A stretch of DNA of 64,000 nt, taken from positions 19,631-83,630 of the forward strand of contig CAMCMD010000003.1 of the NCBI GenBank assembly GCA_945875975.1, read 5' to 3'. A program made the translations under genes and the position numbers. Positions 25,991-36,263 of this stretch are shown here, in pieces. Each line of letters starts with the position of its first letter. Position 1 is the first letter of the stretch. This stretch comes from Rickettsia typhi. GTDB taxonomy: Bacteria > Pseudomonadota > Alphaproteobacteria > Rickettsiales > Rickettsiaceae. The notes under the pieces are model-generated. The model saw only the letters and a list, made by a program, of their open reading frames with translations. It made no database searches and was not told where the DNA came from.

Positions 25991-26818
25991 CTAATTATAA
26001 CATTTGATTGGTTTGGTATATATATATTCCCAAATTTCTTTCCACCCAACTCTATGCGAAACGTTTGCAAATATCTGCTGCTTAACGCAAGGAGATAAAG
26101 CTTTTTGAACGAATTTATCTGCAATAAATGGCGGTATAATAGTATCTTTTCCTCCAGAAATATGGAGTTGAGGTATATGACGTACTTGAGTTACATAGTC
26201 AATTGGATTTAATGATCCGTTCATAGGTGTTACGTGATGATGAGTTGTAAACGCCTGATGATCAAGATTACCGGCCACCGTTATGATATCGCTAACCATG
26301 TGATTTCTTGCAGCTACAAGTATGGCAATACCACCACCACCAGAGTACCCGATCAAACTGAATTTTTGCTTATTATTTATACTATTAATTACATCATTTA
26401 TTGCAAGAACAGAATCTTCTGACATCCTCTTATTTGTCCAATATTGATTGGAACATTTTGGATTCAGATGCATGGGCGTATACTGACATGGACGCGCTAT
26501 ATAAACAACATTGGGCCTTTTATCCATTGCGGCAAGGCTTATAAACATCTGTTTTTTTGGAGTTGGATTATTCGAGACTTTAAATTTTCCGTTAAAAGCA
26601 GCTCCGTCTCCCTCAATGTAGAACGTAAATGGTGCATTTTTATCATCAATTCTTTGATAAGTAGTTATCAAAAAGTCGCCGCCTTTTACTAATACTTTTT
26701 TTAAACCATAAATTTCATCAGCAGAGCCAGTTTTTTGATTAGATGTAACAGTTTCACAGCCTGATAAAAAAACAGCGGCTAAAATCAGGATGGCAATATT
26801 AGAAAGGTATTTCATCAT
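25991..26818 (-). CDS. Alpha/beta-hydrolase-like lipoprotein
   Basis: A 275-residue protein with a type II signal peptide and lipobox LSGC (Cys21), so it should be anchored to a membrane on the periplasmic side. A serine-hydrolase triad can be read: Ser159 in GYSGGGG, Asp225 in SGGKDTIIP and His255 in ANVSHRVGW, in the expected order and spacing for an alpha/beta hydrolase. FYIEGDGAAF near residues 67-76 would supply the oxyanion region. The substrate is unknown; lipase, esterase or peptidase are all possible. The start overlaps the end of ssb by 20 nt, so the two are probably cotranscribed. A second ATG lies one codon downstream. Confidence 0.78.
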   Translation of the reverse strand: MMKYLSNIAILILAAVFLSGCETVTSNQKTGSADEIYGLKKVLVKGGDFLITTYQRIDDKNAPFTFYIEGDGAAFNGKFKVSNNPTPKKQMFISLAAMDKRPNVVYIARPCQYTPMHLNPKCSNQYWTNKRMSEDSVLAINDVINSINNKQKFSLIGYSGGGGIAILVAARNHMVSDIITVAGNLDHQAFTTHHHVTPMNGSLNPIDYVTQVRHIPQLHISGGKDTIIPPFIADKFVQKALSPCVKQQIFANVSHRVGWKEIWEYIYTKPIKCYN

Positions 26819-27245
26819 CTAGATCACTATTGTCAAAATTTACATGGCTTTGTTTAGGGTTACCTTCAGCATAAGATTCAGCTGAAGTTTCACCTTTTGT
26901 ATCAAGTAATATCAAGCTAGAATTGTAATTTTGAAGTACTATTTCAGTAGTGTAACGCTCTTGATTTTCGTTATCTACCCACTTTCTAGTTTGGAGTTGA
27001 CCTTCAATGTAAAGCTTGCTTCCTTTTTTTACATAGCTTTTTATAACGCGGACTAACCCTTCGTTAAAGACTACAACTCTGTGCCACTCAGTTTTATCTT
27101 TTTTCTCACCGGTGACTTTATCTTTCCAACTCTCGCTGGTAGCCAGACTAAAATTAGCCAGCTCTCTGCCATCATTTGTAGTTCTTATTTCTGGATCTTT
27201 ACCCAAATTCCCAATTAGAGTTACTTTGTTTAGACTGCCTGCCAT
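26799..27245 (-). CDS. ssb: Single-stranded DNA-binding protein
   Basis: A 148-residue SSB with the OB-fold pattern: MAGSLNKVTLIGNLGKDPEIR, FSLATSESW, TEWHRVVVF, then SKLYIEGQLQTRKW. The acidic tail ends DLDDEIPF, the conserved C-terminal tip that recruits repair and replication partners. SSB coats single-stranded DNA as a tetramer. It lies divergent from uvrA, an arrangement common in alphaproteobacteria and beyond. The 3' end overlaps the lipoprotein gene by 20 nt in another frame. Confidence 0.96.
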   Translation of the reverse strand: MAGSLNKVTLIGNLGKDPEIRTTNDGRELANFSLATSESWKDKVTGEKKDKTEWHRVVVFNEGLVRVIKSYVKKGSKLYIEGQLQTRKWVDNENQERYTTEIVLQNYNSSLILLDTKGETSAESYAEGNPKQSHVNFDNSDLDDEIPF

Positions 27246-27334
27246 TGCAAAACCATCAAAAAATTATCAAATATAAATATAAGCTATATCATACAATATT
27301 CTCTCATCCAAGAAGAATATAATGTAAATTGCTA

Positions 27335-27364
27335 TTGCAATAACTTGTTCCTAAGGCCTATAAT
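27335..27364 (+). promoter_or_regulatory. Sigma70-type promoter of uvrA
   Basis: TTGCAA (27335-27340) and a perfect TATAAT (27359-27364) are 18 nt apart, placing the start of transcription about 25 nt upstream of the uvrA ATG. The site sits in the ssb-uvrA divergent spacer. I see no convincing LexA box next to it. Confidence 0.75.
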
Positions 27365-27396
27365 ACTAAACAATCTGAGTTCGAGTCAAGAGGCTT

Positions 27397-30294
27397 ATGC
27401 AAGAATATATCAAAGTAAGGGGTGCAAAAGAGCACAATCTCAAGGATATTAATGTTGATATACCTAGAAATAAATTTGTTGTTATTACCGGTCTTAGTGG
27501 ATCAGGCAAATCATCGCTTGCTTTTGACACTATATATGCTGAGGGTCAAAGACGTTATGTTGAAAGCCTGTCATCGTATGCTAGGCAGTTTTTGCACCTA
27601 CAAAACAAGCCAAATGTAGAATCCATATCTGGTCTTTCTCCATCCATTGCTATTGATCAAAAAACTACCTCTAAAAACCCTAGATCAACAGTGGGAACTA
27701 TTACTGAAATTTATGATTACCTCAGATTATTGTATGCCAGAATTGGAGTTCCCTACTCCCCAGCTACGGGGTTGCCAATAAAAAGCCAGTCGGTTTCCGA
27801 GATGGTAGACATAGTCAATGGCTTACCAGATGGAACTAAATTATATATTCTTTCTCCAATGGTACGTGGTCAAAAAGGTGAATTTAGAAGAGAAATAGCT
27901 AATTTAGTAAAGCATGGGTATCAAAGGATATATCTTGATGGCGAACTTTGTAACCTTGATGAATTACCTAAAATTGATAAAAATAAAAAGCACACGATAG
28001 AAGTTGTCATCGATAGGTTAGTCATTTCTGACTCGCTTGGTAATAGGGTGGCAGAAAGTCTAGAAGCTTCTTTAGTGCTTGGTGAAGGTGTTACTTATAT
28101 CGAAATTTCTTCGATGCCAGAAAAGCATGATAGCCAATATAAAAATGGGGAACGCATTATTCTTTCAGAAAAATATTCTTGCCCCGAATCCGGCTTTCAA
28201 TTGGAAGAGATTGAGCCGAGAATTTTTTCGTTTAATAGCCCATTTGGAGCTTGTAGCGCATGCGAAGGAATAGGTAAAGAATCTTTCTTTGATGAACAAC
28301 TTATTGTGCCAAATTACGCTATTAGTATAAAAGAAGGAGCAATCGTTCCTTGGAGCAAATCATCTTCAAAGTTTTTTATAGACACTCTTGAATCTCTTGC
28401 AAAGCATTACCAGTTTAAACTTTCTACTCCATTTGTACAACTTTCTGAAAAAGTAAGAAAAATCTTATTTTATGGCTCAGGTGATGAAATTATAAGTTTT
28501 GAGTATAATGACGACAGGAAAAGCGAGGTTATTAATCAAATTTTTGCGGGTATTATACCAAGTCTAGAGGCAAAATATAAAAAGACGGACGCTGCTTGGA
28601 TGCGAGAAGAACTACATCGATTTATGTCAAAGCATAATTGTTCTATATGTAATGGTTATAGGCTTAAACAAGAATCGTTGTGCGTAAAAATTGATAATCT
28701 TAATATTGGTCAGGTTGCTTCTAAAACAATTCATGAAGCGCAGCATTGGTTTGATAATATTGATTCAAAATTAAATGCAAAGCAAAAGCAAATTGCTAGC
28801 AGGGTGGTCAAAGAGATTCAAGAGAGATTGAGATTTCTCAATAATGTGGGGCTTGATTATTTAAGCCTGTCTAGAGAATCAGGAACTCTCTCTGGAGGAG
28901 AGAGTCAGAGAATAAGACTTGCTTCACAGATTGGGTGTGGGTTGAGTGGCGTTTTGTATGTTCTTGATGAACCATCTATTGGTTTGCATCAGCGTGATAA
29001 CGCTCGTCTTATTGCCACTCTTAAGAACTTACGTGACCTTGGTAATACTGTTATCGTTGTTGAGCATGATGATGAAACGATGCTTGAGTCTGAGCATATA
29101 ATTGATGTGGGTCCTGGTGCTGGAATTCATGGTGGAAGAATTATTGCACAAGGTACTCCTGAGGAAATAATGAAATCTCCTGACAGTATCACTGGGCAGT
29201 ATCTGAGTGGTAGGAAATATATTTTAATCCCGGATAAAATAAGAGAGGGACACACTGGAAAGCAAATAGTTTTAACTGGTGCCGATGTAAACAACCTACA
29301 AAATTTGACCATGACTATTAAGCTTGGTACATTTACCGCAATAACTGGTGTTTCTGGTAGCGGTAAGTCTAGTCTTGTAATTCATACGTTCTATAAAGCA
29401 GCTCTTAAGTATCTTGAACCTACTTCTAAAATTTATCCAGGAGAGTATAAGTCTATTATTGGGCTTGAATATATAGATAAAGTAATTGACATTAATCAGT
29501 CACCTATTGGTAGAACTCCTAGGTCAAACCCAGCTACCTACACCGGAGCTTTTACGCCAATTCGTGATTGGTTTACAGATCTACCAGAATCAAAAATTAG
29601 GGGATATAAAGTTGGACGCTTTTCCTTTAATGTTAAAGGTGGTCGCTGTGAGTCCTGTCAAGGTGATGGTTTAGTTAAGATAGAAATGCATTTCTTGCCT
29701 GATGTTTATATAAATTGCGATGTTTGTAATAGTAAGCGTTATAATCGTGAAACTTTAGAAGTAAAATATAACGGTAAAAATATTGCTGATGTGCTTGATA
29801 TGACTGTTGAAGATGCTACTGAGTTCTTCAAAAAAGTGCCGGCAATATTTGAAAAACTTGCTACACTTAAAGAGGTAGGGCTTGGTTACATTAAAATTGG
29901 TCAATCTGCAACAACTTTGTCTGGGGGAGAGGCTCAGAGAGTGAAACTAGCTAAAGAACTTTCAAAGCGCTCAACTGGTAAGACTCTTTATATTCTAGAT
30001 GAACCAACAACGGGATTACACGTTGACGATATTAAAAAACTACTTAAGGTTTTGCATATATTGGTTGATAAAGGTAACACAGTGGTTGTTATTGAGCATA
30101 ATATGGAAGTAATTAAAACAGCAGATTATATTATCGATATTGGACCGGAAGGGGGTGATAAAGGCGGGTTGATAGTGGTTGAAGGCGCCCCTGAAGTAGT
30201 TGCTGCTTGTAAAGAAAGTCATACTGGAAGGTACTTAAAGCAGTGTATAAGCCGTACAAGTACATTTAATCTGAACGAACGATCAACATCTTGA
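27397..30294 (+). CDS. uvrA: UvrABC system protein A
   Basis: A 965-residue excinuclease damage-sensing ATPase of normal length. It has two ABC modules, with Walker [10 protein letters not shown] near residue 32 and GVSGSGKSS in the second half, and two LSGGE-Q/A-QR signatures. The first zinc module reads CPESGF...CSACEG, the variant with the second cysteine replaced that is common in alphaproteobacteria; the second is CESCQGDG...CDVCNS. UvrA loads UvrB at bulky lesions; uvrB is at 37806 in this window. No decay is visible. Confidence 0.97.
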   Translation: MQEYIKVRGAKEHNLKDINVDIPRNKFVVITGLSGSGKSSLAFDTIYAEGQRRYVESLSSYARQFLHLQNKPNVESISGLSPSIAIDQKTTSKNPRSTVGTITEIYDYLRLLYARIGVPYSPATGLPIKSQSVSEMVDIVNGLPDGTKLYILSPMVRGQKGEFRREIANLVKHGYQRIYLDGELCNLDELPKIDKNKKHTIEVVIDRLVISDSLGNRVAESLEASLVLGEGVTYIEISSMPEKHDSQYKNGERIILSEKYSCPESGFQLEEIEPRIFSFNSPFGACSACEGIGKESFFDEQLIVPNYAISIKEGAIVPWSKSSSKFFIDTLESLAKHYQFKLSTPFVQLSEKVRKILFYGSGDEIISFEYNDDRKSEVINQIFAGIIPSLEAKYKKTDAAWMREELHRFMSKHNCSICNGYRLKQESLCVKIDNLNIGQVASKTIHEAQHWFDNIDSKLNAKQKQIASRVVKEIQERLRFLNNVGLDYLSLSRESGTLSGGESQRIRLASQIGCGLSGVLYVLDEPSIGLHQRDNARLIATLKNLRDLGNTVIVVEHDDETMLESEHIIDVGPGAGIHGGRIIAQGTPEEIMKSPDSITGQYLSGRKYILIPDKIREGHTGKQIVLTGADVNNLQNLTMTIKLGTFTAITGVSGSGKSSLVIHTFYKAALKYLEPTSKIYPGEYKSIIGLEYIDKVIDINQSPIGRTPRSNPATYTGAFTPIRDWFTDLPESKIRGYKVGRFSFNVKGGRCESCQGDGLVKIEMHFLPDVYINCDVCNSKRYNRETLEVKYNGKNIADVLDMTVEDATEFFKKVPAIFEKLATLKEVGLGYIKIGQSATTLSGGEAQRVKLAKELSKRSTGKTLYILDEPTTGLHVDDIKKLLKVLHILVDKGNTVVVIEHNMEVIKTADYIIDIGPEGGDKGGLIVVEGAPEVVAACKESHTGRYLKQCISRTSTFNLNERSTS

Positions 30295-30368
30295 ACATAA
30301 TTTATCTTGTTTTAGGAGCGCATTTGATTGTCATCTCATTTTTATATTATCGTCCTTTTGATGAAAAA

Positions 30369-31394
30369 CTAAGGCACTGTAGTAACACTATTCTTTTGCT
30401 GTTGTAATCCTTGAATCTGGTCAAGCGTTGTTTGTGGCGTAGGCATTTGGTTTTCAAAATTAAACAACTCAAGCATAAAATATTCATTATCAGGCAGCGT
30501 AGTTTCGGGGAATATAGTGCTAAAATTTGAGGCGTAGGATTTAAAGAACTTCCCTTTAGTGATCACAGTTCTATTTCCCACAGGAATTTTGTTATGTAGG
30601 GCATGAGAAAAAATCATCGGATAAACTAAATTCCCTATTTGCATAGTAATTTTTGTGCCAGTATCAACAGAATTATAAATAACTTTCCCATCACTAAGTT
30701 TGGTTATTTTTGCGTCATAAACTGCTTTTCCGCCACAAAAAAGAGGTACCCTATAAGATAGTTGGTCATCGAATATTTTAACAGTATCATCGATAAAATT
30801 TTCTGGCATTATTTCTTTCAGCAGTATATTGACCTTAAAGGAGCTCAATTTATTAGAAGAAGTTTCTGGGAAATATTTGCTAGAAATAGTGGCGTGACGA
30901 GTCTGGCCTGTCTTCATGCCAACAATTACCGCATCTAATCCTGGAGCTATCTTATCAGAGCCAAGGGGAAATGTAGCGGTATTTTCTTCAAGAATGCTGT
31001 TTGTTAAAGATAGTATTTTATACTGAATTGTAACAATATGCCCACAAGAAGCTGGCCCTTTTTCTCCATCACCAAAAGTGTTTATTTTGAATAAGGCGTT
31101 GATAAATTTATCGCTGTTCATTTCAAAACCATTGCCAGAACCAGCTACTGCCTTATTCATCGGTTGAATAAGGCTTTCAAGGAATAATCTTCCTTCGTCA
31201 GTTTTTAAAACATTTAATAGAACACTAGAGATAGTTTTTTCAATAAAGTTTCCGCTAAACTCAGCTGGTTTTTGTTCTTCGTTCGTAGTTCCCGGTTTTT
31301 GTAGGTGCTCTGGAGGTTTCATAGAGTTTATGCTCTGTTGAAATATCATATAAATGATCGCGCCCGTGATAATCAGTGTTAGAAATTTTTGCAT
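30369..31394 (-). CDS. Membrane-anchored FKBP-like peptidyl-prolyl isomerase, probable
   Basis: A 341-residue protein with an N-terminal hydrophobic anchor (residues 4-20) and a periplasmic part. Residues 117-205 follow an FKBP fold pattern: GHIVTIQYKILSL, then FPLGSDKIAPGLDAVIVGMK, then TRHATISSKYF. The segment around 225-320 may be a second, weaker FKBP-type unit (VYDAKITKLSDGKVIY ... MQIGNLVYPMIFSHAL). FKBP proteins catalyse proline isomerisation or act as chaperones; several aromatic active-site residues are not obvious, so catalysis is uncertain. Rickettsial genomes carry comparable FKBP-like envelope proteins. It is flanked by uvrA (convergent) and a broken sdhA-like gene. Confidence 0.6.
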   Translation of the reverse strand: MQKFLTLIITGAIIYMIFQQSINSMKPPEHLQKPGTTNEEQKPAEFSGNFIEKTISSVLLNVLKTDEGRLFLESLIQPMNKAVAGSGNGFEMNSDKFINALFKINTFGDGEKGPASCGHIVTIQYKILSLTNSILEENTATFPLGSDKIAPGLDAVIVGMKTGQTRHATISSKYFPETSSNKLSSFKVNILLKEIMPENFIDDTVKIFDDQLSYRVPLFCGGKAVYDAKITKLSDGKVIYNSVDTGTKITMQIGNLVYPMIFSHALHNKIPVGNRTVITKGKFFKSYASNFSTIFPETTLPDNEYFMLELFNFENQMPTPQTTLDQIQGLQQQKNSVTTVP

Positions 31395-31476
31395 AATTTT
31401 ATGTAATGTTATATATATCTAATAGCACAAACTATAACAATTGAATGCTAAAGATTCAAGATTGAACAATATTTAT

Positions 31477-32080
31477 ATGGATTTAGAAGTAAAGAATCAT
31501 TTTTATGATGTGCTAATTGTTGGTTCAGGAGGCTCTGGATTGGCTGCTACAATTTTTTGCAGCTAGAAGAGTTAAAGGTAGCTGTTGTAAGTAAGGTTTA
31601 CCCACTAAAAAGCCATACCATAGCTGCGCAAGAGGGAATTTGCAAGTCTTGGAAACGTTACCCCAGATGATTGGCGTTGGTATGCTTACGATACTATAAA
31701 AGCTTCTGATTGGTTGGCTGATCAAGATTCGGTTGAAGAAATATGTCAATCTGCTCCAGAAGTGATAAACATGCTAAGTGAGCTAGGAGTTCAATTTGAT
31801 CGAATGAAAGACGGTGCTATTGATCAAAAAATATATGGTGGTCAGAGCACAGAATATGGCAAGGGAACTTTGCTCACCGCGCTTGCTTTGCAAAAGATCG
31901 AACAGGGCATTCGATAATGCATAAGCTTTATAAGGAAGCCATCACCAGAAACGTTGCAGTCTATAATTATAATTTTGTCCTAGAGTTGCCTTATGAGCAC
32001 AATCAATCCGAAATATTGGGGACATACTATTTGTTCCCTGCAGAAAAGTTCTTCTTTATTCTTAAGACCTATCAGAATTA
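31477..32080 (+). pseudogene. Degraded succinate dehydrogenase/fumarate reductase flavoprotein (sdhA-like)
   Basis: The first frame gives an FAD-binding N terminus, YDVLIVGSGGSGLAA, then shifts near a T-run at about 31550. A second frame continues KVAVVSKVYPLKSHTIAAQE. A third resumes with NVTPDDWRWYAYDTIKASDW and YGGQSTEYGKG. After another shift near 31890 the RTGHSIMHKLYKEA motif appears. These are in order the FAD site, the covalent-flavin His region (SHT) and the substrate region of SdhA. At least three frameshifts and loss of the C-terminal two thirds make it non-functional. The residues differ enough from rickettsial SdhA that it may be a paralogue; a working copy would be expected elsewhere. 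Confidence 0.85.
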
Positions 32081-32254
32081 GCAAAGATTAATGTGAATTT
32101 TTATCAACTAGAAAAGAGAAACTACTGATAGAAAGTCATGTGGGCTATCTATCTTCAGATAAGTTTGATATTGTCTAGTGATAGTATATCACATCTGTTC
32201 TTTGACTTAAGTAGATAGACACATATTACGAATTATTTTTTTTAGGTAGTAATT

Positions 32255-32914
32255 ATGAATCATTTTAAGCTAGCTCTATCTGTTTTTGTTATTTTTTCTA
32301 CAAGCTTAGTAAATGCAGAAAAAGTGGAAGAAAATCTACGAGATCTAAATTTTTGTGCAGTTACTAAGATCACTATGAATGATTATGAACCAGAAAAATT
32401 TGAGTCATCTAATAATTTGCTGCGCAAAGCCGGGCAAGAAGCAATGTTTTGTGGAGAGAAAATAATAATACATGGAAAAATATTAGATCAAAATTGTGTC
32501 CCAGTTGCCGATGCTAAGGTGTACATGTGGCAGGCTAACTGTAACGGTAAATACCCGTATAAACCACTTAAAGATATCGCAAAAAAGAATTTAATAGATA
32601 TAAACCGTGGTTTTACATTTACTGGTAACGGGACGGCAACGACAAATAATAAAGGTGAATTTATTTTTGTAACAACATATCCGCCCGCAATGCTTGGTCT
32701 AGCTTCACACATTGATGTTCGCGTTGAACATTATATGTTAGGCACAATTCAGACCACTGTGATGCTTAATGGTAAAAAAGTAAGTGAGCCTAGTAGTAAG
32801 CCAGAATTTGATTCAGTTGTTGAGGCTTTAGGCAACACGGATACAAGTATTTACAATTTTGAAATTGTGCTTCCAGGCACTGGAATCAAAGGCTATACAG
32901 ATATATCGGATTAA
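32255..32914 (+). CDS. Secreted intradiol-dioxygenase-like protein
   Basis: A 219-residue protein with a signal peptide (residues 1-21, cut after VNA). Residues about 68-170 match the intradiol ring-cleavage dioxygenase fold: IIIHGKILDQNCVPVADAKVYMWQANCNGKYPY, a TNNKGEFIFVTTYPP strand pair, then ASHIDVRVEHYM. In true enzymes iron is held by two Tyr and two His, the second His two residues after the first; here the place is Asp154 (His152-Ile-Asp). Iron binding and catalysis are therefore doubtful. Related rickettsial exported proteins exist without known substrate. It could be a surface or periplasmic protein that kept only the fold. Confidence 0.65.
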   Translation: MNHFKLALSVFVIFSTSLVNAEKVEENLRDLNFCAVTKITMNDYEPEKFESSNNLLRKAGQEAMFCGEKIIIHGKILDQNCVPVADAKVYMWQANCNGKYPYKPLKDIAKKNLIDINRGFTFTGNGTATTNNKGEFIFVTTYPPAMLGLASHIDVRVEHYMLGTIQTTVMLNGKKVSEPSSKPEFDSVVEALGNTDTSIYNFEIVLPGTGIKGYTDISD

Positions 32915-33207
32915 CCGGTATGTTTTTAAAAAGCTTGTGAAATCATTAGACTTCTAGCATAACCTCATTCTAAGCAGTAATTTTGTTGTCAAAATTTACT
33001 TCCGCTCCTCGTGTAGATTTACTACATTGTAGTGCTCAGTTGCATTTTTCCTAAAAATTCTCTACTTATTTATGGGTTATGCTATAAATCAAACTTTCCC
33101 GAAAACGATGGTGACGCCTTTAGTATAAAAGCGTAGGCTCTTATACTAAAGGTTATTTTAATCAATTTGCTAATCCTAAGAGAAAATCTGTTCTAAGAAT
33201 AGAGGTC
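32915..33207. other. Spacer between dioxygenase-like gene and F-box-like ORF
   Basis: No gene is visible. A strong hairpin at 33117-33152 is listed separately. The part around 32985-33060 has the look of a dispersed non-coding element because it is unusually free of A/T runs compared with its surroundings, but no inverted repeat of useful length supports this. Confidence 0.4.
33117..33152. terminator. Strong hairpin, probable bidirectional terminator
   Basis: A perfect 12-bp stem, CCTTTAGTATAA (33117-33128) with TTATACTAAAGG (33141-33152), has a 12-nt loop. It lies between convergent genes. The flanking T run is modest (TTATTTTA on the right), so efficiency may be low in the plus direction. 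Confidence 0.65.
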
Positions 33208-34158
33208 CTAATCACTTGTCTCAACCAAAAAACTCCCTAATACCTCGACATTTTCTGCTAGTGGATCGGAGTTAGTAAGAATATCGTTGAATTCTAAGTA
33301 TGATAAAATTTTAAATAAACTTTCTGGCGGCAAACTAGCTAGTAAAGACTCTTCCTTAAATCCTTTACAAATTCCTTTAAGATAGAACATATGCTCATTT
33401 GCCAATCTATTAAGCAGTAAGACAAATTCTTCTCCAACGACGGCCTTTAAACCTAGTTCCTCACTATTTTGTGATAACCATTTTAAGGCTTTTTGAGCTT
33501 TAGGGCTTGAGATAAATTTTATTAAATTCTCACGTTCTTGAGCTGAATTAAGGTCAAAACAGTTTAGTATTTTGTATAAATTATTCATGATAATAGTCGC
33601 GTTTTCCTGTCTTTGGGCGAGAAGATTAATACCATCGCCAATTGCACAGTGAATCAGTGGTGACTAATAAATTGATAGGTCTACTGATGAGTGTACAATA
33701 TATATTGGGCAAGCAGAAAAGTTAGCAGATATCACATCATGAGGAGAGCTGATAAAGGAGTGTAATCCAGTTTCGCTAATTTGATTATCGCTAAAGTCAA
33801 TAAATTCTATATTAGAATTTCTAGACAAATGTGGGCATAGTTGTTGTAATTGATGATCCCTCAGCTCCAAATGCGAAAGAGCCAAACTAGTTGTTTCTGG
33901 ATTACTTATAGTTACAATCGCGCCTTCTACTATAGGGTCAATTAGTGGAAAACCCAGGTGAATGTGCCCAAAATTAGCCCCACCTATTGCAATGGCTCCG
34001 TTAGCATTGAATATTTTGGCCCCTCCAATATTAATAGCTCCGGCGCCACCTATTCCAAAGATTGCTGCCCCGTTATCCGCAAAATTCCAATTGCCATTAG
34101 CATTTATTGCTAGATCTCCAATAGCAGCAGCTTCATGGTTAAAAAATACATGTTTCAT
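33208..34158 (-). pseudogene. LRR plus F-box-like protein interrupted by one amber codon
   Basis: Two minus-strand frames, 34158-33664 and 33588-33208, are in the same phase, separated only by TAG at 33666-33664 and 25 sense codons that read as protein (SPLIHCAIGDGINLL). The first part has a Gly/Asn/Ala-rich repeat (residues 20-68) and an RNI-type leucine-rich unit (about 92-140: LALSHLELRDHQL, IEFIDFSDNQISETGL). The second part carries an F-box-like segment, LPPESLFKILSYLEFNDIL. LRR and F-box combinations are eukaryote-like and occur in bacterial effectors that recruit SCF ubiquitin ligase. The product could be split, decayed, or read through. The functional assignment is inference. Confidence 0.55.
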
Positions 34159-34410
34159 AGTAAAAATACCGATAAGTTAAAAATGTAATGGTATAACATA
34201 CTATATAAAAATTAAATAAACAACAATAAAGATATTAAATAGGTTAATTTAATTACGTATTTGACGCTTGCCCTTAGGCTTGAGGTTTCTTTATTTATAT
34301 TAGAGTTTTATGAAGGTTGTAATCAATAGCAATCAGTGCTGAAAGATAAGTTTAACGCTGGTTACAAACAAATCAATGAGATAAATTATCAGCGATTGAA
34401 ATAGCAAGAA

Positions 34411-35394
34411 CTAAAATTTTTCAACTAATAACATAAGGGCGGCAGCAATTAATCCGGTTGCTGGTATAGTGATCAGCCAGGTTAAGAAGATCCTATACAT
34501 AATAGACCAGCTAGTGCCAGTTAAACCACGTGATATGCCAACGCCTGCGATAGACCCAGTGACAGTATGAGTAGTTGAAACTGGAGCTCCTAAGCTTGTA
34601 GCAGCAAAAATCACTATAGTAGCTCCAGTCTCTGCTGCCGAGCCGAGTATAGGAGTTAAACGGGTGATTTTCTGGCCCATAGTATGCACTATCCGCCAGC
34701 CGCCAGCAAGAGTGCCACAACCCATAACAGCATAGCACGATAGGACTACCCAGGAAGGAATATGAAACTCTTGACCTTGATAAATGCTTGATAATAAGAG
34801 TAAACTGATAATCCCCATAGTTTTTTGTGCATCATTACCGCCGTGAGATAGGCTTAACATAGCTGAAGAAGCGAGTTGTAAGATCTTAAACCACTTATTA
34901 TTAGGATTGTTAAAAATCTTAGTAATAATAGTAGCTAAGAATAACCCTATTAATATACCTAGTAAGGGAGATACTAATATCCCTATCATAATTTTAGTTA
35001 GGCCAAAGAATTGTAGCGAATAAATACCTCCTTTGCAGATCGCCGCGCCGATAATACCACCAATTAAAGCATGAGAAGAGCTGGAAGGAAGACCGTAATA
35101 CCAAGTAAGTAAATTCCAACTGATTGCGCTAATCAAGGCTGCAAAAATCAGGGATGAACTGACTATATCATGGTTAACAAGACCGTTACCTATTGTGGTA
35201 GCCACTGATAATTTGAAAAATAAAAACGCAGCACAATTAAAAAAAGCTGCCCATATGACTGCTTGGAGTGGAGTTAAAACCTTGGTAGCAACAATAGTTG
35301 CAATTGAATTAGCCGCATCATGAAAACCATTAGTAAACTCAAAGATAAAAGCTAGTAGAATTACAAATAAAGTAAATGTTAAGCTCGACTCCAT
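34411..35394 (-). CDS. pit: Inorganic phosphate transporter, PiT family
   Basis: A 327-residue membrane protein with about ten hydrophobic helices. The PiT signatures are both present: FTNGFHDAANSIATIVATKVLTP at the N terminus and LSHGGNDAQKTMGII in the second half; GAPVSTTHTVTGSIAGVG is a third conserved stretch. PiT proteins import phosphate with a cation, low affinity, at the inner membrane. The gene stands alone with about 250 nt of unremarkable spacer downstream and 167 nt upstream. Intact. Confidence 0.95.
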   Translation of the reverse strand: MESSLTFTLFVILLAFIFEFTNGFHDAANSIATIVATKVLTPLQAVIWAAFFNCAAFLFFKLSVATTIGNGLVNHDIVSSSLIFAALISAISWNLLTWYYGLPSSSSHALIGGIIGAAICKGGIYSLQFFGLTKIMIGILVSPLLGILIGLFLATIITKIFNNPNNKWFKILQLASSAMLSLSHGGNDAQKTMGIISLLLLSSIYQGQEFHIPSWVVLSCYAVMGCGTLAGGWRIVHTMGQKITRLTPILGSAAETGATIVIFAATSLGAPVSTTHTVTGSIAGVGISRGLTGTSWSIMYRIFLTWLITIPATGLIAAALMLLVEKF

Positions 35395-35561
35395 AAATGC
35401 TCTTGGCTAGTTACTATTAATATTTTAGGTAATAACATTATTTTACCTCAGTTTATGGTTGGAGAACAGTTTAAATATAGATAAAGCCTCGTTATTAAAC
35501 AAAATCGAGTTGGCTCAACTGCATCTGCGGCTAGATGATAGATATTTAGTCCATGTATCAA

Positions 35562-36215
35562 CTAGTTAAATAAGTATACTAATTTATCAAATTTTTGCCA
35601 AGGCTGATGTTTGGCCATAATGATATTTTGAAAATCATCATTATTTGTCATCCGTTTAAGCCAACCAATAATATTTTTATAATTACTATTATAAAACCAA
35701 TCTTGATCTACTATAGCGAATTGTCTAATAAAAGGTAAAATTGTAATGTCTGCTATAGATTTAAGACCAAATAAGAACAGGTTGCCATCCAGCATTTTTT
35801 CATATTTATCTAAGAATTTAGTTTCTATCTGGTGTTTACATAATTCTTGAGAATCCTCCGGATATCTTTCTGGATATTTATAGGTTCTAAGTAATTTTGT
35901 AAATTCAATATCATTATTAGCAATTAGTTCTTGTATCTCTTTTTGTTTTTCTTTGGTATATTTTTGAATATTAAATGGGTCATTTTGTTCTAGAGCATAA
36001 TTAACTATATCAAGACTCTGGTCAATGACTCTAGTCTTTAAAATCAATATTGGTACGGTTCCTTTAGGAGATATTTCTAACATAGAAGATGGTTTATTTC
36101 TAAGATCCACCTCTCGCACAATACAGTTAATTCGACACTCTAACAAACCCATTCTTGCTCTCATCGCATATGGACATCTAACAAAGCTGTATAGTATCGG
36201 TATGGTGTCTTTCAT
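35562..36215 (-). CDS. Glutathione S-transferase-like protein
   Basis: A 217-residue protein with an N-terminal thioredoxin-like domain (IPILYSFVRCPYAMRARMGL, then GTVPIL with the cis-proline, then DQSLDIVNYAL) and an all-helical C-terminal domain. The RCPYAMRAR motif places it with the glutaredoxin-2/GST-like branch, where a Cys may replace the usual catalytic Ser or Tyr. Likely roles are glutathione-dependent detoxification or redox repair in the cytoplasm. It precedes the papain-like gene's 3' end by 48 nt on the same strand. Substrate is unknown. Confidence 0.8.
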   Translation of the reverse strand: MKDTIPILYSFVRCPYAMRARMGLLECRINCIVREVDLRNKPSSMLEISPKGTVPILILKTRVIDQSLDIVNYALEQNDPFNIQKYTKEKQKEIQELIANNDIEFTKLLRTYKYPERYPEDSQELCKHQIETKFLDKYEKMLDGNLFLFGLKSIADITILPFIRQFAIVDQDWFYNSNYKNIIGWLKRMTNNDDFQNIIMAKHQPWQKFDKLVYLFN

Positions 36216-36263
36216 GCTCTACTTAAGTTGTTGATTTGTTGTATAAGTTTAGATTAAAAATAA

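Noticed and set aside
32985..33060. Possible dispersed repeat
   Set aside because: It looks compositionally distinct, but no inverted or direct repeat is visible in this window.
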